64,000 nt of DNA from Streptomyces cyaneochromogenes (GTDB lineage: Bacteria; Actinomycetota; Actinomycetes; Streptomycetales; Streptomycetaceae). The stretch is taken from NCBI RefSeq assembly GCF_003963535.1, contig NZ_CP034539.1, positions 9,300,001 to 9,364,000 of the forward strand. Reading direction: 5' to 3'. Positions within the stretch are counted from its first letter, which is position 1; each line of letters opens with the position of its first letter. Positions 43,501-55,500 of the stretch are shown in pieces. The notes beneath the pieces were generated by a model. It had not been told where the DNA came from, made no database searches, and worked only from the letters and a program-made list of their open reading frames with translations. The position numbers and the translations under genes are program-made.

Positions 43501-46500
43501 AGCTGGCGGCTGCCGGACGACCTCACCGTGCCCTTCAAGGGGCCCCGACGGGCGCCCGAGACGCTCACCTTCCCGGACGGGGTCGAGCCGAGGGTCTCCG
43601 ACACCACCGGACTGCATCTGCCGGACCCGCCGGAGGACATCGCTCTCGCCATCTCCGGTGCACGGCCCGGCAGTTCGGCACACCGCACGCTCGTCTCCTA
43701 CGTCCGTCCGGGGCGGCTGCTCGCCCTGTTCGGTCGCTTCTCCGGGCCGGTCAGCGGACCCGAACTGACCCGGGGGAGCGGACAGCACCCGCTGGGGCAC
43801 CTCGTCGTCGAGCGGTCGATCCCGCACCGGGCCACCCTGGTCGCCGAGTCGGTCAAGGCGGAGCTGCGCGACCTCACCCAGACCACGTACCAGAACGAGC
43901 GAGGCCACGTCCGCGACACCCGCTTCGGCGTCCAGGTCACCGCCGGCCCCAACTACACCCTCGTCGGCCCGGAGACCGACGTACGTCTCCAGGGCGGGCC
44001 GCTCGTCCGTGGGGACCTCAGCGCCGGGCGGGGCCACTACCTCGGCACCGACGCGGCCCGCAAGACCACCGGCCGGGTCCGCAACCACCCGGTCGCGCTC
44101 TACCGGGTGGAGCGCACCCTGATGGTGCGCAAGGCCGGCGAGCCGCCCTCCGCGGCCCGCCCGGTCCGGGTGGTCAGCCTGGACTGGATCTCCACCCAGG
44201 ACGCCCGAAGGCTCGCGGGCTGGGACAGCCGTACGCCCGGCCAGACCGGCCCGAACCCGGACGCCGAGCCGCCGGTGCCCTGGTACCTCACCCGGGAGGA
44301 CCCCGTCCACCTTAGCGGCCAGGTCCGCGCCGAGGGCTTCCGCCCCGACCGCCCGCAGGATGCCGTACCGAACCAGGATCCGGGCCAGGATCAGCACCAG
44401 GACCCCCAGCAGCACCAGGAAGGGCAACCCACCCCCCAGGACCCCCTGCGCACCTTCGCCGACGCCGTCCTCGACACCCTGCACCGCTCGTACCCGTCGC
44501 TGTTCGTCCCGCCGCTGATGCTGCGGCACCCGCGACTGGCGAAGTTCTGGTACGGCGACGGGCGGATGCGGACCGCGCTGCACAACGACCGCCAAGTCCG
44601 CGAGGCCCTCAACCGGCCCAGCCTGGCGCAGAGCCTGGACGACCTGACCACCACCGGCATCCCGGTCACCCTCACCGAGGACGGCAAGGTGCGCCGCGGC
44701 CACCACACGCTGATCCTGCGGGCGAGGCTCACCGACCGGCGGTTCGAGACCACCATGAGCGAACGCTCGCTGCGCAACGCGGTCATCGGCACCGAGGTCT
44801 CCGGCCAGGGGCAGCAGGCGTCCAGCACGCTCTCCGGCGGTGTCGAGCTGGGCATCTCGCCCCGCGACCACGACAAGGTGCCCGAAGTCGGACTGCCGCG
44901 CCAGACCGGCAACGTGTCCGTGGGCGCCCGCTACGCCAAGACCGACCAGAAGGCCACCCGCAACACGGTCGCGGTCAACCACGACCACCTGATGTTCCAG
45001 AACGGCGCCGACCTCTACAGCTACCAGGTGGAGCTGGGCGCCACCTTCGAGGGTCATCGCCGCCCGCGCGGCTGGGCCAGGCTCGCCTCGGTCGGCCTCC
45101 TCGGCGCCGGCGTCTTCGTCAGCAAGGCCGAGGAGCGCCCGCTGTTCGCCCGGGGGAGCGAGACGGTGGGCCGGGTGGAGCTGGCCGTACCCATGGCGCA
45201 CGGCTCCGACCGCCACGCCCCCGCCGACCCGACGCCCACCGGGACGGCACCGGCCACCGACCCCGCCCCGCAGCGGCTCTCCTCCACGGAGGCCGACCAA
45301 CTCCTCGACGGCACCCGCCCGTTGCCGAGGTCGGACTCGGCCGACCGACGGCTCGTCCGGAAGCTGCTGAGCGCCCCGCACGTGGTGCTCAGCACCGAGG
45401 GCGGCACCCAACGCCAACAGCTGATGCAGGACACCGCCGACCGTGCCTCGGGCACCTCCTGGCACGTCAGCGCGCCCGGTGCCCCGGTGCGCAGTGCGCT
45501 GCGCCGCGCGATGGCGAACCTCCACGTCGCCGGTCAACTCGGGCAGTATCTGGGGCCGTTCGGCTCCCGGATCACCGGACTCAACGGCGCCGGGCCCTTC
45601 CAGACGCACCACGTGAAGGCCGCGGTCCGCGGCGAGCTGGACAACCTCCGCGTCAAGAGCGACCCGAAGCCGGCCACACTCGAAGCCACCATCGGCAACG
45701 AGCACCGCATCGCCGGCAGCGCAAGCACCGTCTCGCGCACCACCGTCGGTGTCCAGGGCGCCGACATGCCGCTGCAGCAGGCCCCCGGCCAACCGGCGGT
45801 GGTCGGCTCCTACTCGACCGCCCTCCAGTACGCCTGGGGCAAGGGCCGCAGCGTCGCGCAAACCCTCACCCGGGGACGCAACACCACGCTCGCCTACGGC
45901 GGGCGGATGTACCTGGTGGTCGCCGACGCCGCCGAGACCGTCGCCGTACGGGACAACTGGACCGCCGCGATGGGTGCGATCGGCACCAAGGCCGGGGCCA
46001 GGATCAGCTCCGCCGCCGGGCGGCTGTCCGAGCGCCTCGGCCGAGGCCTCGCCCCGCGCCGGGCCGCCGCCGCGCTCCAACGGGTCCGAGACGCGGTGAT
46101 GTTCCACCTGCCGATGCAGGACGTCATCGAGGCCGGGCTCGCCCCCGACGGCCTGGGCACCACCACCCCGCGCAACCTCGGTGGCGGCTACCGCCTGCCC
46201 CCCTTCCTGCGCGGCCGCCGCTTCCCAAGCCACCCCAGCGGACAGCTCGACGCGAGCCACGCCGCGCAGCAGCTGACGGGACGGCTCAAGAAGATCGGAG
46301 TGCCCTCGCACGACCGGGAGCAGGTGCTCCAGCGGCTCTCCCCGGACTTCCTGCGCGCCCACCTGCACGAGCTGACGACCGACGGGATGACCCTGCCGGT
46401 CCGCTACCGCACCTGGACCAGTCCGACCCAGCTGCCGGTCGGCGGCAGCCCCGGACAGCTGCGGTTCAAGCTGACGCCGATCACCACAACCGTGGAACGG

Positions 46501-49500
46501 CTGCGCACCGGCTACGAGTTGGAGGACTACCGCACCACCGCCCGCGACGACTCCGGCGCCTCCTCCCAGGACCGCGGCGGCGACGTGACCCTCGGCGTCG
46601 GCCAACGCGCGGCGGACAGCGGCGTCCTCCTCGCCAACCCCTCGCTCCAGGGCACCGCCGCCAAGGGACAGTCGAGCACCCGGACCGACACCACCGGCAA
46701 CACCTCGATGCCGAACATCGCCACCACCCAGGCGCACGCCGAGATCGTCACCAGCTATGTCCTGACCGTCACGATGACGGACGCGACCGGCCAGACGCTT
46801 TCCCCGCGCGCCGTCGCGTCGGTCGGCACCCTCAACGAGATCGTTCCGGCCGGCCTGCTCACCCCCATCGGCGACGGCGCCGACGGCGCGCTCACCGAGG
46901 AGGACGTGCCCGAACCGGAGCGCGCGGTACGGATTCTGACGGCAGGTCAGGCCCGACCCGAGGGCATCGCCGCCTGGCGCGGCGGCGACACCGACGCCTC
47001 TGATGTGCTGCCTTTCGACGACCGCATCGGCTCCGGCATCCTCGCCGTGGACATCCGAGGCGCCGCCAACGTGCAGGACGCCCTGACCCTCGCCACCGCC
47101 CGCGCCGACGGCTTCGGCGACGGCGACCTGGGCAAGAGGCACACCGGCAACTCCCTCACCGAACGCGTCCGCATGGCCCGCTTCACGCCGCTGACCGGCC
47201 TCGGTACCGCCCCCGCCCAGGCCCAGCAGGAGGCCACCAGCCAGGTCGGCCTGACCGCCGGCTTCCGCGAGGCGCTCACCGCGAACGGCTCACCGCTGCC
47301 CGCCCAGGCCTCCGCCCGCCTGTTCGGCCAGTCACACACCGCCGACTCCCGCCTCTACGCGAAGATGCACCGCGGCGGCGCCAGGCTGCTCGCCGTCGAG
47401 AGCAAGCCGCGCATGGAGGCCATGCAGCGCTCGAAGACCTCCGACGCGCTGGAGGCCGGCATCACCGACAGCGTCGAGGGCGTGGTCGGCACCGCGCCGC
47501 TGGCCGGCAACAGCAACGCGGGTGTCATGAACCCGGGCGCCTCGGTCCCGATCGGCGGCGCGACCGACGGCACCGCGCTCAAGGGCACCGCGGACACCAC
47601 CCTCGGCACCCACCTCAAGGTCGTCACCGACCGCAGCATGCTCTTCGCCGTGCCGGTGAGCTGGCTGTCGGTGGCCGAGGTGGACCACGGGATCACCGAC
47701 AGCCGCCCGCTGCACGCGCTCGGCAAGGCCAAGCGGGGCCCGCGCGCCGCCGAGGCGGAGACCACCGCCCTGGTCTGGCTGCGCGAGGACATCGCCCGCG
47801 ACTACGGCCTCCTGGACGACACCTCGTTCCCCGACGAGGTCAGCAAGGCCTGGGACGACCTGGCCAAGGCGGCGGGCGACCTCGCCGCGGCCGAGAAGAA
47901 CTACTACGACGCCCGGGCGCGGGCCCGGGAGACATGGCTGGACCTGAGCGCGGAGGAACAGGCCGCACTCGGCGACGACAACCCCGACCAGGCGACCGTC
48001 CTGCCGCAGGCCATGGCGCAGTCCCCGGCCGTCGCCGCCTGGCAGGCCGCCCGCGAGGAGGTCCGCCGCTGGGAGGGGCACACCGACGCCGCCGCCGCGG
48101 ACCACCACCGGCTGCACCTCGCGGCCTCCCGAGCCACCGCCCACCACCAGGGCCGGGCCGCGGTCCCGGTGCCGGACAGCCCGCAGGAGTACACCGAGCC
48201 GGACTGGCGCTCCGAGGCGCCCGAGCCGTACACGATCACCGACGGCACCGACTCCGCCCCGCGCACCCTCACCTCGCCGGACGGCACCACCGTGCGCGAC
48301 GTGCACGACATGCCGCACGACGGCGCCTCGTTCTTCCACGCGCTCATCGCCGTCGCCCAGGACCGCGGCCGGCTGCCCCACCTGATCGGCACCGACCTCG
48401 CGGCCCGGTTCACCGCCACCCCCGGCGACCCGGCGATCACCGAGCGGGCCGTCCGAGCCGCCCGCAACCGCCTCGCCTGGGAACTGGGCCAGGACGGCAA
48501 CGAGGACCTGCTCGACTCCCTCGCCCTGGACGCCGAGGACACCTTCACCCAGGACGAACTCGACTTCGCGCAGGTACGGTTGAGGCCCGCCCAGCAAGCC
48601 GAGTTCGACGCCCTCGGCCGTCTCCCGCTGACGTTCTGGCCGACCCCCGCGCAGCGGGTGGGCCTCGCCACCGCGGCCATGCTCCGCCCGTTCACCAGCG
48701 AGCCGCAGCCGGACGGCACCGGCCGACCGGACGGCGATCCGGCCCCGCCCGAGCGCCGCGCCGGCGACCACGGCGGCGCCGACCTGCTGCCCGCCCTCGC
48801 CGCCCGGGTCCTCGGCACCCCGGTCACCGTCGTGACCGGTGAGGGCCGCGAGCAGAGCTTCCTCCCGCACGGGACGGATCCGGCCGCCGTCAACCCGGCC
48901 ACGGATCCGGTCCTCTTCGCCGCCGACGGCTTCTTCCACGCCACCCTGCCACCCGGCACCCCGCCTCCAGTCGCCACGGCGCTACCGGCCACGGCCGACA
49001 CCGATACGGACTCCGGGACTTCGGGCAGCGCCGGCACTGAGACCGCCCCCACGCACCGCAGCCACACCACCCCGCCCTGGCACCCGCCCGCCGAGAGCAC
49101 CGGCCCCCGCTACGTTCTCGACCGCGAGAGCGTCCTCACCGCACCGGACGGCGCCACCTACACCCAGGGCACCCCCACCGGCCGTGGCAACGGCTTCTTC
49201 GGCGCGCTCTCCTCCGCGCTGCACCACGCTGCCCAACAGCCCGGCCTGGACCGCCACGAGGCGAATCGACTGCGCCTGCGCGCCGAGGCACCGCCCACCC
49301 GGCTGATGCGCCTGGGCGGCCTGCCCGGCACCCGCGCCGAACGCGACTCACTCTTCACGCCCCCGCCCCTCACCCTCCGCCCGGGCGCGCCCCCGCCGAG
49401 CCAGGACGCCCGCGACGGGCACCTTCGGCGCTACCTCGCCGATGCCCCCTGGACCTCCGGGGCCGACCGTGCGGTGGCCGAGTGGGCCGCCGCGGCGACC

Positions 49501-52500
49501 GGCACCACCGTCACCCTGGTCGAGGAGAACGGCACCGCCCACACCTACCCCGGCCCGTCCGGCGAAGCCGGCCCGCACCTCCGGCTCCGCCGCCGCGGCG
49601 GCGACTTCGTCCCGCTGATCCTGCGCACGCCGGCACCCGAGCCGGCCCCGCCCGTGCGGGACCAGGACCCGGCCGCCATCCCGTTGCCCGAGTCCCCGCC
49701 CGGCAGCCCCCTCCCTGGCCTGCAGGGCGAGGAGGAGGCGTACGAACTGAGCACACTGTCCGGAGCCGACGAGGCGACGGACGCAGGTGCGGACTCGGAC
49801 GTCGAGATGGACCTGGACTCCGACTCGGAGAGCGAGCAGGAGGCCGTCCGGACCAGCCCCGAGTACGAGTTCGCCGCCGAGTTCGCCGACCTGCTGGACG
49901 AGCCCGAACTGCGGGCCGACGCCCTGCTGAACGTGGTGACGCGCCGCAACGAACGACTCGGCGGCTTCCCGGACGTCGCGTTCGACAGCGCGTTCACCGA
50001 GCACGCGGGCATCGGCGTGCCCGAGGCCCTGGACGCGGCGGAGCAGGCCGGCAGGCTGGCGTCCGAGGAGTACGACCAGCTCCGGGAGGCGCTCGGACTC
50101 GGAACCGGCACCCCCTTCACCCAGACGCGCCCGCCGGGCACCTCCCAGCGAGACCGCGAAGTGACGCTGCGCATGCTGGACCGAGTGGCCCGCATGGTGA
50201 AGGAAGTGCTCCGGAAACCGGACCGCCAGGCGGACGCCCAGGTCACCCCGCACATCGCCGTCGGACTGCTGCCGGACGGCTCGCTCGGCATCGCCGGCAA
50301 CACCGGCACGAAGGCGCTCACGGCGGACGAAGCGGCCCTGGTGGAGGACGAACTGCGCTGGTTCGTCTCCGGCCAGGAGCCGGGCGGCACCGGGCGGCAG
50401 CGGGAACTGGAGAAGTGGTCCCGGGACGAGGAGTCGCACCGGCAGTGGTCGGCGCGGCTGGACCAGGGGCAGCGCGAGCTCGACCAGCGCTCCCAGGAGC
50501 AGGCGCAGTTGAGAGCACAGTTGGAGGAGAGGTACGAATCGGGCGACTGGGACGACGGCCTTCAGCAGCAGTGGGACACCCTGCTGGAGGAGGAAGCGGC
50601 TGCCCAGCAGGAACAGCAGCGCCTCACGACGGAGCGGCAGCAGTGGCGCCGGGACGAGCGGTGGCTCGCACGCAGACGGCCCGGTGTCGCACGGGACATG
50701 CGGGATCGCACGAAACTGCGCGCCCTGGCCACCGGCTGGTACCGGCTCTACCACCCGGACTCACCCGAACTCGACCTGGTCAAGCGGGCGTTGGCGAGGC
50801 CCCGCATCCTCAACGTGGCCGGCCGGGACGGCACCCCGGCGGCCGGATCGTACGGCTCCGAGCACGGCGAGCTGACCCTCCTCGGGCACTGGGTCGAGCA
50901 CTGGGAGAACAACCCGGGCGACCCGAACGCCCCCCAGACGCTGAACCTGGGCGGATTCAAGATGGCCTGCGCTTCCTGCGACCTCGCCTACCAAGCCGTC
51001 AACGAACACATCGGCAACCCCCTCGGCCACCAGGTGCAGGCGTCGGGCACTCACGGCATGTTCTTCCCCGGCTGGCGCATGCCGCAGTGGATGCGCGAGC
51101 GGCCCCAGCTGCTGCAGCACATCAGGGACAACGCGGAGAACATAGGCGCGTACCTGGACCAGAACGGGGTGCTCCAGGGCGCCAGGACGGCGAACGCGAA
51201 CGAGCAGTATCCCGCCGGCTCCTCGTCGGAATACGAGTCGGGCGAGGACGAGATGGACACGGACACCGTGCCCGTCTCTACGGCACCGGGCACGGACGCG
51301 GTAGGGCCGCGCCTCCCGCAATCCCCGACACCCACACCGACGGACCCCACCGCCACTACACCCGCCCCAAGAGGCCCGCGCGACAGCCGCCCCCGCTTCG
51401 TGGTGCGCTCCGGCTTCGACGCGCGCCGGTTCTCCTTCGGCGGCGAGCCGGTCACCGACCTCACGGTGCGTCTGGCGCTACGGGGCCCGGAGGACGAGGT
51501 CGCATACGTACGCAGGCAGCTCGACGCAGGCGTGCGGGAGTTGCTGAACAGCCCTGCCTACCGCCTGCCCAACGGTGACCGCCTGCACGTCACCGTCGAG
51601 CACGTCGACCCGGCCGACGCGCCTCACCTGACGGTGGACTTGGCGGGCCGGGACAGGGCCATGGTCCAGACGACGTGGTGGGCGGACGCCGACCCGGTTC
51701 ACCTGGTGCACGAGCTGACGCACCAGTTGGGTCTGCGGGACGAGTACCGGGATGCCGACTCCCCGCACCGCCCCCACATCTCGGGCAGCCTGCTGGGCGA
51801 TCTGAACGAGCCGCCGGAGGATTCTTCCCTGGCTGTGGCCGGTTTGCGTGGCCGTCATCTCGACCTCCTGGCCGCCCAGATCGGCGATGTGAAGCCACAG
51901 CCTGAGCAGGACGACCAGTCCTGGGAGTCGGCGCGCTCTGCTTCCACACCGGTGCCTCGTAGGTCGGTGTGGGTGGATCCGGTCTCCCTGCCCAGGTCGA
52001 CCGAGTCCGATGTCCCGGCTCGTATGCTGCCGGACGCGGAGACCATTACCCCCTTCAAGTCGGGGAACTTCGAGTTCACGAATTTGAAGCACACGAATGA
52101 GAAGTACCGTGACAAGGCGGTCCGGATCATTGATCTGTTGCGGAAGCACGACACGATCGCGGATTACATAGGCAATCGTCCCTGCCGCATAACCCTGCAC
52201 CTGCGCACCACGGAGACCCCGGCCGACGTGACGGATCGCGGCGAGGACGGGGTCGAGATCAATCTTGCGAGTTACTACTTCGAGAAGTACGACATCGGCT
52301 ATGTGATGGGCATGTTGGCGCATGAGATCGGCCTGCATCCCCTGGCCTCGCGGAACATGAACATTCCGGATGAGGAGTTGATGTTCGAGGGTGTTCCGCT
52401 GACCGTGCCAGGGCTGGCGGATCTGAAATCGCCGCGGACGATGAGTACGGAGGGTGCGGGGCAGGCCGATCACATCATGGCGGCCTTCCCGAGCAGTACC

Positions 52501-55500
52501 CGGCACGGGATCTACCGGGACATCGTGGTGAAGATGGCGGGCGTGTTGGCGCAGGATGCCCGGACCGGGGAGGAGGGTGCCAAGGCCAAGGACGTCACCG
52601 ATCTGATCGACACCTATCTCATGGATCTGGCGACGATTGCGGTCACGAACGACCGTCGCAAGGACGCGGCGTGGGAACCCCGGAATACGGCGAGGGTCTA
52701 TAACGCGTACAAGGCAATGTTTGTGGCGCAGTTGGCGGAGGACAGCCCGGTGCGTGCGCTGTTGCCGGCGGACAAGAGCTGGTACAACGTGACCGGCAAT
52801 TTCCTGGGTCTGGGTTCCAGCTTTACGTTCAACAACCAAGGCGACAGCATCCAGACCGGCACCGACCCGGGCGAGGCGCGCCCACGGCTGCCTCAGCCCA
52901 GCCCCGACACCGTGCCGCGGCAGAACCCCGAGCCGAAGCCGCAGGGTCGGCTCGACCGCCGTCCTCGGTACGTCGTTCGCTCCGGCTTCGACGCCCGCCG
53001 GTTCTCCTACGACGGTGAGCCGGTCACCGACCTCACCGTCCGCGTCGCCCTTCGAGGCGCCGATGCGACGCAGGTGTACGACCGACTCACGGCAGGTGTG
53101 CACGAGTTCCTGAACAACCCCGGCCACCAACTCCCCAACGGCGACCGCCTGCACGTCACCGTCGAACTGGTGCAGCCTTCGGACTCGCCTCACCTGACCG
53201 TGGACCTCACCGGACGAGACCGGGCCATGGACCAGACGACGTGGTGGACGGACGCCAGCCCGGTCCAACTCGCCCACGAACTCACTCACCAGTTGGGCTT
53301 GCGGGACGAGTACCGGGACGCCGACTCCCCGCACCGCCCGCAGATCCCGGGCAGCCTGCTCGGCGCCCTGGACGAGCAACCCGAGGACTCCTCCCTCGCG
53401 GCTGCCGGTCTGCGTGGCCGACACCTCGACCTCTTGGCCGCCCACATCGGCGATGTGACCCCGCAGCCCCAGCCCGACGACCAGACCTGGAACGCGGCCC
53501 GAACGAGCACCACACCGGTGCCTCGCCAGTCCGTCTGGGTGGACCCGGTCTCCCTACCCCGGCCGGCTGAATCCGGGACCGAAGTCCCGGCCCGTACGCG
53601 ACAGGACGGGACACCGCAGGAGGGGACCCTCACTCCCTTCAAGTCGGGGAACTTCGAGTTCACGAATCTGAAGCACACGAACGAGAAGTACCGCGACAAG
53701 GCCATCCGGATCATCGAGCTGCTGGGGGATCACCCGACGATCCGCGACTACATCGGCAACCGTCTCTGCCGTATCACTCTCCACGTGCGGACCACGGAGA
53801 CGCCGGCCGACGTGATCGACCGTGGCGAGGACGGGGTCGAGATCAATCTTGCGAGCTACTACTTCGAGAAGTACGACATCGGCTACATCATGGGCATGCT
53901 GGCTCACGAGATCGGCCTGCACCCGCTCGCCTCCCGGAACCCGAACATCCCGGACGAGGAGGCCATGTTCGCCGGCGTTCCGCTCCCGGTGCCTGGACTC
54001 GCCGATCTGAAGACGCCGCGCACCATGAACACCGACAGCGCAGGCCAGGCCGACCACATCATGGCGGCCTTCCCCAGCAGCACCCGGCACGGGATCTACC
54101 GGGACATCGTCCTGAGGATGGCCGACATGCTGGCCCGCGCCGCGCGATCCGGCGCGGAGGGAGCCAAGGCAAGGGACGTCACCGACCTGATCGACTGCTA
54201 CCTCATGGATGTCGCCTCGATCGCGATCACCAGCGACTACCGGATGAACGCGGCCAAGGAGCCCGGCAACACCGCCAAGGTCTACAACGCCTACAAGGCC
54301 CTGCTCGCCCAGCACATGGCCGAGGACAGCCCCGCCCGCCCCCTCCTGCCTGCGGACAAGGGGTTGTTCGGCGTCGTACGGGACTTCGCCACACTCGCCA
54401 CCAGCCTCGCGACCAACAACCGCGGCGACAGCATCCAGCAGCCCATCACGACCGAAGAGGCCCGCCCACGGCTCCCGCAGCAGACCGAGGGGCCCGCACA
54501 GCAAACCCCCGCGGCGACACCTCGGTTGCGTGGCCCGCGCGACGATCGCCCCCGTTTCGTGGTGCGGTCGGGCTTCGACGCACGGCGGTTCTCGTTCGGT
54601 GGCGAGCCGGTGACCGACCTCACGGTGCGTCTGGCGCTACGGGGGCCGGCGGACCAGGTCGCACACGTACGGAGTCAGCTCGACGCGGGCGTGCGGGAGT
54701 TGCTGAACAGCCCTGCCTACCGCCTGCCCAACGGCGACCGCCTGCACGTCACCGTCGAGCACGTCGACCCGGCCGACGACCCGCACTTGACCGTGGACCT
54801 CGTGGGCCGGGACCGGGCGATGGATCAGAACACCTGGTGGGCGGACGCCGACCCGGTCCACCTCGCCCACGAACTCACTCACCAGTTGGGCCTGCGCGAC
54901 GAGTACCGGGACGCCGACTCCCCGCACCGCCCGCACATCCCGGGCAGCCTGCTCGGCGCCCTGGACGAGCAGCCCGAGGACTCCTCTCTCGCGGCTGCCG
55001 GTCTGCGTGGCCGACACCTCGACCTCCTGGCCGCCCACATCGGAGACGTGACCCCACAGCCCCAGCAGGACGAGCAGACTTGGGCCGCGGCCCGCGCCGC
55101 GACAACGCCCGTCCCGCGCCAGTCGGTGTGGGTAGACCCAGTGTCCCTGCCCCGGTCCACCGAGTCCGGGACCGATGTCCCGGCCCGCATGCCGCAGGAC
55201 GCGACGACCGTCACCCCCTTCAAGTCGGGGAACTTCGAGTTCACGAACCTGAAGCACACCAACGAGACCTACCGCGACAAGGCCGTCCACATCATCGAGC
55301 TGCTTCGCAAGCACGACACGATCCGCGAGTACATCGGCAACCGCCCCTGCCGCGTCACCCTGCGCCTGCGCACGACGGAGACGCCGGCCGACGTGATCGA
55401 CCGTGGCGACGACGGTGTGGACATCAACCTGGCCAGCTACTACTTCGAGAAGTACGACATCGGCTACATCATGGGCATGCTGGCTCACGAGATCGGCCTG

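Noticed and set aside
42964..47142. 1,392-codon open frame antisense to the giant gene (and others such as 39637-42492, 32443-35766 and 51478-53445)
   Set aside because: High GC at third codon positions suppresses stop codons on the opposite strand. The translations are Arg/Val/Gly/Asp-rich with no motifs, while the sense frame has clear domains.
52321..52338. HEIGLH read as a classical HExxH zinc protease motif
   Set aside because: The second histidine is one position too far (HExxxH). It is reported as an unassigned metal-like motif only.
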